Assembly (NCBI RefSeq): GCF_014874095.1 | Contig: NZ_JADBEB010000001.1 | Location: 310,001-374,000, forward strand | Origin: Plantactinospora soyae | GTDB lineage: Bacteria; Actinomycetota; Actinomycetes; Mycobacteriales; Micromonosporaceae | Length of the DNA stretch: 64,000 nt | Reading direction: 5' to 3' | Shown here: one piece after another, positions 17,718-24,294 of the stretch | How the letters are laid out: every line of letters starts with the position of its first letter | Numbering within the stretch: the first letter of the stretch is position 1 | The notes under the pieces: generated by a model | Database searches by the model: none | The model's input: only the letters and a program-made list of their open reading frames with translations | What the model was told of the DNA's origin: nothing | Made by a program: the position numbers and the translations under genes

Positions 17718-17752
17718 CGATCCACCGCCGCGCACTCTGCGGCGGTGGATCG
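17718..17752 (-). terminator. Rho-independent terminator of the SH3-like gene
   Basis: CGATCCACCGCCGC (17718-17731) pairs perfectly with GCGGCGGTGGATCG (17739-17752), a 14-bp stem with a 7-nt loop. Read on the minus strand it is followed by CCCTTTT and lies 8 bp after the stop of the secreted SH3-like gene, so it ends that transcript. Confidence 0.75.
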
Positions 17753-17759
17753 TTCGTGA

Positions 17760-18113
17760 TCAGCCGCAGGGTCTGGCCAGATTCCCGTCGAGGTAGCCCT
17801 CGTAGATCCAGCCCCAGTTGGTGAGGGTCCACCAGTTGCCCGTCGACAGGTTCATCCAGCTGCACGTCTTGTAGATCGTGGTGCCGTAGGGGACGTAGTC
17901 GGTGACGCGACACGCGGCGGCCGGGCCATTGTGTACCGCTGCCCGGGGGGACTTGAGCACCCGTGCGGGAACCTCGACGTTTGAGCTTCCACGGACGCTC
18001 GGACACGTCGCCGCCACGGCCGCCGAGGCGGCTGGGGCCTGCACGGTCCATGCACCGATCACGATGAGCAGCGCGGTGAGGACCGCCGCCGCCCGGTTCA
18101 ACGCCCGTCTCAT
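17760..18113 (-). CDS. Secreted SH3-like small protein
   Basis: A 117-aa protein with a clear signal peptide (MRRALNRAAAVLTALLIVIG, cleavage near ASA-AV). The mature part is about 85 residues with four Cys (CPSVRG, ACRVTD, KTCSW, RPCG), probably two disulfides. The order SNVEVPARVLKSP, YVPYGTTIY and WWTLTNWGWIYEGYL matches bacterial SH3-like wall-associated domains. ATG 18113 is chosen because GGGAGG lies 5 nt upstream; the frame continues 13 codons further but lacks a signal there. A free-standing domain of this type may bind cell wall or regulate a hydrolase. Confidence 0.75.
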   Translation of the reverse strand: MRRALNRAAAVLTALLIVIGAWTVQAPAASAAVAATCPSVRGSSNVEVPARVLKSPRAAVHNGPAAACRVTDYVPYGTTIYKTCSWMNLSTGNWWTLTNWGWIYEGYLDGNLARPCG

Positions 18114-18270
18114 GGTGCCTCCCAAGATTGGTTCGAATGATGTGTCCACCATGGGCGACCATGATTGAAGGATCGTTGAGAGAATCTGGAATCGACGCCG
18201 GGACTCGTTGTGCTTGACCCGATTCGACGGACAGAGCCGGAAAGTTGATCACGCTACCTTGCTGATCGGT

Positions 18271-18550
18271 CTACCGGTGTATGCCTTCGACCGCGAACCC
18301 GACGTTGTCCGGGACGCCGGCGGCGGCCAGACGTTCCAGGCGGTCGCACCAGGATGTCTCGGGTAGGTAGAGCCGGCGGTCGATCATCGCCCGCCCCGCA
18401 GGTGGAACGTAGGCCAAAAACACCCCGACCAGCAGGTCTTACGTTCCACACCCGACGGCAGCCCTTCCACGAACTGCCCGGCCGTCCGACGGGGCTCCAC
18501 CCGTATGGACCGGTCAGCGACACGCGTCACCGCCTCGTCCAGGATGACCC
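18271..18550 (-). mobile_element. IS701-family transposase relic (internal deletion, frameshift)
   Basis: Two pieces of an IS701-type DDE transposase are recognisable. Reading 18550 to 18435, ILDEAVTRVADRSIRVEPRR and LPSGVERKT match the transposase N-terminus (normally followed by NGWQLAE). Reading 18435 to 18271 in another frame, LLVGVFLAYVPPAGRAMIDR, RLYLPETSWCDRLERLAAAG and VPDNVGFAVE match a segment well inside the family's protein, ending in TAG. Between them the central catalytic part is deleted with a frame change at about 18435. Both terminal repeats appear lost. It is a dead element that marks past insertion here. Confidence 0.75.
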
Positions 18551-18651
18551 GTCACCCGGCGGGGTCTACGCTGTGGCACGCGGCCACCGCAGGATCTTCG
18601 GTTGTCCTCACAAACCATCGATGATCAACGCGGTGGTCGTCTCCATACCCG

Positions 18652-18692
18652 CGCCACACCCAACGCCGAAGCCAAGTGAGGTTGGAGTACTA
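18652..18692. repeat. 41-bp direct repeat, copy A
   Basis: This copy is identical to 18952-18992 except at 18658, 18680 and 18690 (38 of 41). Its right end is the stop codon of the HhH gene. It contains the imperfect inverted repeat CCAAC...GTTGG. See copy B. Confidence 0.85.
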
Positions 18693-18893
18693 ACCCAGAC
18701 TCAGGTTGTGCTCTTCGAGCGCGCTCTGGATGATTTCGAGCGCTTTCGGGCCCATGCCGTGCAGCTTGGCCAGCTCAGCACGCGGCACCCCGGCTAGCTC
18801 ACGCAGAGCCGTGTACCCAGCGTTGTTCAAGGTCCGCGTCGCTGGCGCACCGATCTTCGGCAGGGTGCCGAGGGAGGAATCCACGCTCCTCAT
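18690..18893 (-). CDS. Small helix-hairpin-helix domain protein
   Basis: A 67-aa protein made almost entirely of a tandem HhH / RNA-polymerase-alpha-CTD-like module: LPKIGAPATRTLNNAGYTAL, then LAGVPRAELAKLHGMGPKAL and IIQSAL. The IGAPAT and HGMGPKA hairpins are typical of non-specific DNA-backbone binding. The start ATG has no clear ribosome-binding site. It lies between two copies of the 41-bp repeat and could be an intact small gene or a domain cut from a larger one. Confidence 0.6.
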   Translation of the reverse strand: MRSVDSSLGTLPKIGAPATRTLNNAGYTALRELAGVPRAELAKLHGMGPKALEIIQSALEEHNLSLG

Positions 18894-18951
18894 AATGTCC
18901 GGTCCGGGCCATCACTGCACCGTCATCCCGTGGCGTGTCGCGATCTGCCGC

Positions 18952-18992
18952 CGCCACGCCCAACGCCGAAGCCAAGTGACGTTGGAGTATTA
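18952..18992. repeat. 41-bp direct repeat, copy B
   Basis: The second copy lies exactly 300 bp from copy A and again ends on a stop codon, here that of the CxxC protein gene. Within it CCAACG (18960-18965) and CGTTGG (18980-18985) form a perfect 6-bp inverted repeat with a 14-nt loop; in copy A one base pair of this stem is changed. No T-run follows, so a simple terminator is unlikely. Confidence 0.85.
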
Positions 18993-19232
18993 GGCGGGGT
19001 CCGTGCCGCGTTTCCAGTCGGATGCCAGCCGCTCGTACGCCACCCGGCCGGCGAAGCAGTAGCCGGTGTGGTCCGGTGGGTTCCCACACGACCGGCAGCG
19101 CTGGTTGACCACCTGATGACGGAGCAGAACCGATCGCATCTCGGCTCGCTCGACCTCGTCCGGGATCGGCGCGGCTCCGGGGTCACGCAGCGGAAAGACG
19201 TCGGGAACCTGTTCGTGGTCACCTGGGAACAT
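18990..19232 (-). CDS. Small protein with zinc-knuckle-like Cys motif
   Basis: An 80-aa protein. The start at 19232 is well supported by AAGGAG 7 nt upstream. The N-terminal half is charged (IPDEVERAEMRSVLLRHQVV). It is followed by CRSCGNPPDHTGYC, a Cys-x2-Cys...His...Cys set that could bind zinc, and then FAGRVAYERLASDW. No named family is recognised. It lies downstream of the XRE regulator on the same strand with a 275-bp gap. Confidence 0.6.
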   Translation of the reverse strand: MFPGDHEQVPDVFPLRDPGAAPIPDEVERAEMRSVLLRHQVVNQRCRSCGNPPDHTGYCFAGRVAYERLASDWKRGTDPA

Positions 19233-19507
19233 CTCGCTCCTTCGTCGTGGCGATCCTGCCCAGCCGGCGTCCGGCACCGACACGATGGCGCCACTCGGGC
19301 CGTCGGTACGTGGCGCCCCGGACCTCCGGTCGCGGAGCGCCACTCTCCACCTGAACCGCCCGGCTCATCGCCCTGGTCAGGGCAATCGCAGACGGGCGGC
19401 CGGATACGGCGCGCGGCCAGCCGTTGCCGATGGAGGTCGTGATGCCGCATCCGGTTGGTCACCGAACGTAGATGCGACGGAGAAGAGGAAAGGTAGGGTT
19501 CGTACCC

Positions 19508-20716
19508 CTACGGCGCCAGACCCACTTTCAGGGCCAGATCATGAGCAGGGCGGCGCTGCGCGGCGGGGCTACCCAGCAACTCCAACACCATCGACCGCGC
19601 GTACCCGTTGTACCGGATCGTTTCCGGCGCCGTCTCGTACGCCAGATCGAGCGTGCCCATGGTCGCCTGCCGGTCATTGCGCAGATGATGCCCACGGGCC
19701 ACCTCGATCAGATGGCGGGCCCGGCGCGGCCTGGAGGGAATGGCGCGGGCGTCCGTCCGGTCCGCCTGTCGGAGCGCGTGGCCGCCCTTGCGTAGCTCGA
19801 CTTCCACCGTCACCGCGTGCGGCCCCATGATGACCGCACTGAAGCTGGACCAGCGCTGGTAGAAGTCCTCGGGGAGCCGCTTCGCCACCCCACCAGCGAT
19901 ATCCAGGTGGTGCCACGCCTTTCCCGCCTCGCCTGCACGGGCGGCGGTGTGCGACGCCTCCACCTGCAACGCTCCCCATGATGCCAACAGGTCGTCCGAG
20001 GCGTCGGGAAGCTTGGGTTCGATCGCCCGCATCGCATCCAGGGTGACGGCCATGGCGGTGTCCCAGTCACCGGACTCGCGATGGGCGGCCGCCGCGAACC
20101 ATGTCGCGCAGGCCAGGGCCAGCGGATCACCGGACTCCTGCGCGGCGAGCATCGCCCGGTCCACGGTCCGCAAGACCAGCTCGCCAGACGGCTGGTAGGC
20201 CAGGAACATCTGCGTCAATCCGAGCGCCTCGGTCAGGAGGGCGTACGCCTGCTGGCGATCGGTACTGACGCGGGCCGCGTGCTGGGCGTCGTGGATCAGC
20301 CCTGGCAGCAGCGCACCGATCACGGTCCGATGGTCCGGGGCGGCGTGCCGGGCGCGCCACGCGTTGTCCAGTCGGGCCCGGATGTGCGACAGCGGCTGCG
20401 GCTCGGTGTCCAGGCCAATCGGCCACCGGTTCAGCGCCTCCCGCACCGCTGGGAGGTACGCGTGTCCCGGCCCGACGGACACCGAGACCGGCTCGTCGGA
20501 CCCGGTCAGCGTCGCCAGGTCGACACGTAGCGCCTTCGCGATCTGGCTGAGCATCTGGAGTCGCGGTGGCAGGAGTCGATTATTCTCGACAGCCTTGACC
20601 CACTCAGCCGACCGGCCAACGAGTCCTCCGAGGATCGCTCGCGTCTTCCCGGTCCGCTCGCGGTGCAACCGGATCCGTTGGCCGGCGGTGAGCGTCGGCA
20701 GGTTCTTTCCGTCCAT
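19508..20716 (-). CDS. XRE-family regulator with TPR-like C-terminal domain
   Basis: A 402-aa protein. The N-terminal HTH_3 domain is visible at residues about 10-68 (AGQRIRLHRERTGKTRAILG, then SAEWVKAVENN and LQMLSQIAKALRVDLATL). The remaining 320 residues are helical repeats rich in Ala and Leu, like the TPR effector domain of RRNPP/Rgg-like and actinomycete XRE regulators that sense peptides or partner proteins. ATG 20716 has GGGAG 7 nt upstream. The DNA around it is part of the accessory region. Its target may be the palindrome at 20947-20962 upstream. Confidence 0.8.
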   Translation of the reverse strand: MDGKNLPTLTAGQRIRLHRERTGKTRAILGGLVGRSAEWVKAVENNRLLPPRLQMLSQIAKALRVDLATLTGSDEPVSVSVGPGHAYLPAVREALNRWPIGLDTEPQPLSHIRARLDNAWRARHAAPDHRTVIGALLPGLIHDAQHAARVSTDRQQAYALLTEALGLTQMFLAYQPSGELVLRTVDRAMLAAQESGDPLALACATWFAAAAHRESGDWDTAMAVTLDAMRAIEPKLPDASDDLLASWGALQVEASHTAARAGEAGKAWHHLDIAGGVAKRLPEDFYQRWSSFSAVIMGPHAVTVEVELRKGGHALRQADRTDARAIPSRPRRARHLIEVARGHHLRNDRQATMGTLDLAYETAPETIRYNGYARSMVLELLGSPAAQRRPAHDLALKVGLAP

Positions 20717-20891
20717 CAACCGCTCCCAGGTAGCTGGGCGGCGGCCAGACTCGCACGCGTCCGAGCTGCCACTTCGGACCGTACACGGGAGGAGTCCACT
20801 CAGTCACCGGACCTGCCAGGGGACGGTCTCGTCGGCTCGGATTACGGGCCTTGCCCGAGACGCCAGCGGGCCTACACCTCCGAGACTCTCT

Positions 20892-20906
20892 CTAGTGCGT
20901 TGGCCA
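20892..20906. repeat. Left 15-bp inverted repeat around the SUKH-like gene
   Basis: CTAGTGCGTTGGCCA is the exact reverse complement of 21882-21896. The two copies bracket about 1 kb holding the SUKH-like gene and the palindrome. Confidence 0.75.
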
Positions 20907-20946
20907 TTAACGTTCGGGGTGTTTGAACCGGTTCGCCGGGTCGAGG

Positions 20947-20962
20947 GTCGATAGCTATCGAC
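20947..20962. promoter_or_regulatory. Perfect 16-bp palindrome GTCGATAGCTATCGAC
   Basis: A complete 16-bp self-complementary sequence in the 337-bp gap upstream of the XRE regulator gene, 231 bp from its start codon. Length and symmetry suggest a dimeric repressor site; the XRE protein is the nearest candidate. The rest of the gap shows no gene. Confidence 0.6.
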
Positions 20963-21025
20963 ATCTACCTGAGTCTGGGAGGGTGGCGGTGGCGGTGCGG
21001 GTACGGGCACGGCAACTGTCCGATG

Positions 21026-21045
21026 CCAGCAACCTATGTGGCCAA
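21026..21045. repeat. 20-bp direct repeat, copy 1
   Basis: CCAGCAACCTATGTGGCCAA, identical to 21869-21888. It lies 8 bp past the stop codon of the SUKH-like gene (minus strand). Confidence 0.85.
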
Positions 21046-21053
21046 GGCAGCAG

Positions 21054-21710
21054 CTACCGGATGTTCCCCCAGTCTGAGGGCCATTGATCCGCTGGACGCT
21101 TGCGGTAGAAGTCCAGATAGTTCTCCAGTTCGCCGGTGAGCCCGTTCTGGCCGTCATCCAGGAGGTCGGCGATTCGGTCCTCGACCCAGCACCGGTACGC
21201 GAACTGCTCGAACGTCGGCGCACACCAGGAAACCTCGTCAGCTTCCAGATGGTTGTCGTCGAACTCCAGGCCGTAGGCATGCACCACGAACGTCTGGTCC
21301 GGCCGCAGGTACAGGTACCACGTGACGCAGTCCTGCTGGTCCCTCAGGAACCGCAGGAGCCAGGCATCGCGTTCCCATGGACTCGGGAGGAGCGGTTTCG
21401 ACGCCAACGACAGGTCGCCCCAGCAACTGGACGAGTTTATGAGGAGATGTCGGAGCGGTTGGTGGGTGTGGAAGGTGACGAAGTCCTGCGGGAGGGCCAG
21501 GCCGACAGCGGCGAGGGCCTGGCCGAGCTCCGTGACCAGCGCTTCCCCGTTCGGATCTGAATGCCTTGGTTCGTCGAGCCAGTCAAACTGTCCCGTGAAT
21601 CGCGCCGGGTCCAGCGGAGGCACGGTGGAATACTCGCGCCGAACAAGGTCAAAACCACACCACACGGCGGGGAAGGTCAGCGGGAGCGGCTCGCCATCAA
21701 CCGCGTTCAT
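21054..21710 (-). CDS. SUKH/SMI1-KNR4-like hypothetical protein
   Basis: A 218-aa protein. The middle part has alternating Leu/aromatic blocks (DFVTFHTHQPLRHLLINSSS, DCVTWYLYLRP, FVVHAYGLEFDD). The ending CAPTFEQFAYRCWVEDRIAD is reminiscent of the SMI1/KNR4 (SUKH) fold found in contact-dependent toxin immunity proteins and in many orphan actinomycete genes. No toxin gene is next to it, so an immunity role is not claimed. It stands between exact 20-bp direct repeats and 15-bp inverted repeats, which suggests it arrived as a unit. Confidence 0.55.
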   Translation of the reverse strand: MNAVDGEPLPLTFPAVWCGFDLVRREYSTVPPLDPARFTGQFDWLDEPRHSDPNGEALVTELGQALAAVGLALPQDFVTFHTHQPLRHLLINSSSCWGDLSLASKPLLPSPWERDAWLLRFLRDQQDCVTWYLYLRPDQTFVVHAYGLEFDDNHLEADEVSWCAPTFEQFAYRCWVEDRIADLLDDGQNGLTGELENYLDFYRKRPADQWPSDWGNIR

Positions 21711-21868
21711 TGCTAGAACCTAGACCACCGCACCTGAGGACGTGGTCCCGGCCGGTCGTCGGAGCCACGTCCCTGGGTCATGTCGCCGTCAGGCCGTCTC
21801 CTCGCAGGGACCGGAGCAGGTGAAGTACTCCGGCCGCACCAACGTCACCGAGGCAGCCTGAGCCAACA

Positions 21869-21888
21869 CCAGCAACCTATGTGGCCAA
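21869..21888. repeat. 20-bp direct repeat, copy 2
   Basis: Second copy of CCAGCAACCTATGTGGCCAA, 843 bp from the first, about 160 bp upstream of the SUKH-like start. It overlaps the right inverted repeat by 7 nt. Confidence 0.85.
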
Positions 21889-21896
21889 CGCACTAG
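21882..21896. repeat. Right 15-bp inverted repeat around the SUKH-like gene
   Basis: TGGCCAACGCACTAG, exact reverse complement of 20892-20906. Confidence 0.75.
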
Positions 21897-22018
21897 GAAG
21901 CTGGCATATTTCGCAGACACGTACTGACCGTTGACCCGGGCAAACATTGGACGGCGGGTTCGGCAACGACGACCAGCGTAGGCGTTCCGACGTCCACCGT
22001 CTCTTGCTTGACGGGCCC

Positions 22019-22267
22019 ATGGAGGTATTGCCCTCGGGGCAGCTGTGGTGGGAATGTCCGGACGTGCCGAGACGACCACTCCGGATCATGGGAGCAGCGG
22101 AGATCGCTGAGTATCTCGGTGTGTCCCGTCAATGGGTCGAGGTGCTGAGCAAGCGGCGTGACTTCCCGGAACCCGCAGTGGTTCTGAAGGCCGGACGGAT
22201 CTGGCGGACCGAGGACGTCGAGCGGTGGGCGGTGAGCCGTCGACCGGACAGTCGAGAAGAGGGCTAG
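22019..22267 (+). CDS. AlpA/MerR-like helix-turn-helix protein
   Basis: A protein of up to 82 aa whose last 59 residues are a winged helix of the excisionase/AlpA kind: MGAAEIAEYLGVSRQWVEVL, then KRRDFPEPAVVLKAGRIWRT and EDVERWAVS. Such proteins read short motifs and often act as excisionases or small repressors in mobile regions. The start is uncertain: ATG 22019 is used, ATG 22088 gives the bare domain, and neither has a good ribosome-binding site. It closes the accessory stretch. Confidence 0.6.
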   Translation: MEVLPSGQLWWECPDVPRRPLRIMGAAEIAEYLGVSRQWVEVLSKRRDFPEPAVVLKAGRIWRTEDVERWAVSRRPDSREEG

Positions 22268-22318
22268 CCAGCCAAGCTCTCCACTCACACACTCCTCTTG
22301 CCGAAGCGTGTTGTACTC

Positions 22319-22966
22319 ATGTCCATGAATCGGCGGCGGGTACAGGCGGGCGCCGCCGCACTCGTACTCGTGCTCGGCCTCTCCGCGTACGCCGGATGGC
22401 GCTGGTGGCACAACCGGCCGCCGTACGGCCCGGAGGTGCTGGCCGCGACCGCGACGCTGGAGTTCGTGAACAACGAGGTCGCCTCGGCCGCCCTCGGGCA
22501 GGAGACCGCGCCGCGCGCCGACACCGGCGATCAACTGGCGTTGGGCCGGGTCACCTGGCAGCCCCCCGCCGAGTTCCAGCGGGACTCGACGCTCTGGATC
22601 GTTCTCCTGGACAAGCGCACCCAGCTCAAGCCCACGGCCTTCGGGGTCTCCTCGCCACGCCAGGACAAGGTGGGGATCGGCTCGCACGGGTACCTGCAAA
22701 AGGCGGCCGACCGCCATCCCTGGTTGCGCGGCGTCGCCGGCCACGAGGTCCACGGCGGGTGGCAGAGCGGTGGAAGCTCTCTGTTCGTGGCAGCGGCCGA
22801 CGCAACGCCACTGACGTTCGTCGCCCTCTTTCCCGCCAACGAACAACCGCACCAGCCCGAGCTGCCATTCGCCGCAGCCCCGATAGCGATCTCGGACCTA
22901 CTGGTCGCCCTGATCAGCATGGGACCCGACGGCCAGTTCTACTGGGCGCACCGACTCCTGGGCTGA
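22319..22966 (+). CDS. Single-pass membrane protein, unknown
   Basis: A 215-aa protein with a short basic N-terminus (MSMNRRR), one membrane helix (about residues 9-25, AGAAALVLVLGLSAYAGW) and an external domain of about 185 residues with no Cys and no known motif. Blocks such as QRDSTLWIVLLDKRTQLKPT and HEVHGGWQSGGSSLFVAAAD suggest a mixed alpha/beta fold. ATG 22325 two codons on is an alternative start. Convergent with the TPR-like gene. Not recognised. Confidence 0.6.
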   Translation: MSMNRRRVQAGAAALVLVLGLSAYAGWRWWHNRPPYGPEVLAATATLEFVNNEVASAALGQETAPRADTGDQLALGRVTWQPPAEFQRDSTLWIVLLDKRTQLKPTAFGVSSPRQDKVGIGSHGYLQKAADRHPWLRGVAGHEVHGGWQSGGSSLFVAAADATPLTFVALFPANEQPHQPELPFAAAPIAISDLLVALISMGPDGQFYWAHRLLG

Positions 22967-22997
22967 GAGATCCGACCGGCAGTCGGCCGCCGCTGCG

Positions 22998-24062
22998 TCA
23001 CTCGGAATTGCGGATGGTCGGCCACTCCGTCGGGATGAAGTCGTCGGGCGCGTTCAGGACGCTGATCATCCGCTGCCGGATGCTCTCGTGCATCACCGGT
23101 CCCCAGGGAAACTTCGTCGGGTACTGCACGATGTTGGCGAAGACGTTCGCCGGTCCGTCGTTCTGCTCCAGGTACTGGATCGCGGCCTGGGTGCAGACGT
23201 AGTCGGCGTAGGCCAGCGCCTGGTGGGCGGTGGTCATCAACGCCTCGGTGCCGGGCTGGTGCCGGAGGTACGGCTCGAACCACGGCAGGTCGACACCGGG
23301 CATCGGGGTCGGCTGGAACTGTAGGTCGTTGGAGAGCGCGATGGGCAGCGGATCGTCCTTGATGCCGTTGGCCTGGGCGAGCATCTGCGCGCCGGCCAGG
23401 ACGCCGCCGGGCTCGGCCAGGTCGAGCAACCGCTGCCGGCCGATGACCACATGCTGATTTTTTTGCATGTACCTGTCGAGGCCCAGCGGATCGTCCGGAA
23501 AGTCGAACGCGATCTCGGCCAACGCCTCGACCCGATCCGTACGGCCACGGTTGTTGTAGTAGGTGATCATCCAGCTCATCGCCTTCGGGGCGTACTGCGG
23601 GTCGCTGGTGGCCCTCGCCTGCGCCATGGCGTCGCGAGCCTTGTCGTGGTCGCCCGCTCGCTCGTGGTTCAGGGCGATGTGGAACCAGGCGACCGCGCTG
23701 TAGCCGAGCCGGTACGGCTCCAGCAGAGCGTGCCACAACGGCATCGCCAGCTCGTAGTTTTCCATCCGGGTCCAGTGACCGGCGAGGAGCAGCTTCGCCG
23801 CGGGTGTGTAGATCGGATGGTCGCCGTCGGCGGCGATCCGCAACGCGTCCACGCCGCCTTCGAGCTGGCGGTGCGTGTACGGCACCGCCTTGGCCAGGGC
23901 GAGGAGAAATGCCGCCTCAATCCGGTATGGAGCCCCGGGAGCAGCCTCCGTGAGCCCTTGAAGCTGGAGGACGGCCGGCTTCGGCTCTCCAGTCAGCAAC
24001 AACTCGAACGCGTCTCGGCACACCGCCGCGCGCCGGAGACGTTCGGCATCGGTCTCGTCCAT
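22998..24062 (-). CDS. TPR-like helical-repeat protein, unknown
   Basis: A 354-aa cytoplasmic protein. Residues about 40-200 show TPR-like helix pairs (AAFLLALAKAVPYTHRQLEG, AVAWFHIALNHERAGDHDKA, SWMITYYNNRGRTDRVEALA). The C-terminal third has Trp/Phe/Pro-rich blocks (PWFEPYLRHQPGTEALM, DFIPTEWPTIRNSE). GAGGAGG precedes the ATG. No enzyme motif. A scaffold or adaptor role is plausible but unsupported. Confidence 0.65.
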   Translation of the reverse strand: MDETDAERLRRAAVCRDAFELLLTGEPKPAVLQLQGLTEAAPGAPYRIEAAFLLALAKAVPYTHRQLEGGVDALRIAADGDHPIYTPAAKLLLAGHWTRMENYELAMPLWHALLEPYRLGYSAVAWFHIALNHERAGDHDKARDAMAQARATSDPQYAPKAMSWMITYYNNRGRTDRVEALAEIAFDFPDDPLGLDRYMQKNQHVVIGRQRLLDLAEPGGVLAGAQMLAQANGIKDDPLPIALSNDLQFQPTPMPGVDLPWFEPYLRHQPGTEALMTTAHQALAYADYVCTQAAIQYLEQNDGPANVFANIVQYPTKFPWGPVMHESIRQRMISVLNAPDDFIPTEWPTIRNSE

Positions 24063-24294
24063 GGGGTACCTCCTCGGCAGTCAGAGCAGCCGTAAGGAAG
24101 CTACACCGTGCCGCGACCCGATTACCTAACGTATCTCCATGGTCTTTCACCAAGGGCGCCACGACATCGCAAAACTCGCCACATTCCGGCCCGATTGTGG
24201 CCCTGATTCCACCCGCCGACCAAGGTCATGCATCCACAGGATGACATCTGCGGGACGATGCCCGATCGATGGCACCGCGCCTAGCCTTCAAGCC

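Noticed and set aside
18652-18992. Integron attC sites
   Set aside because: The repeats are 41 bp with only partial matches to the RYYYAAC/GTTRRRY core sites, and no integrase is present; kept only as an unusual repeat.
16142-22300. Phage-defence or toxin-antitoxin system
   Set aside because: XRE, SUKH-like and AlpA-like genes are suggestive, but no toxin, nuclease, helicase or restriction motif is present beside them.
22225-23202. 325-codon plus-strand frame
   Set aside because: Crosses the membrane-protein gene and runs antisense to the TPR-like gene; no domain.
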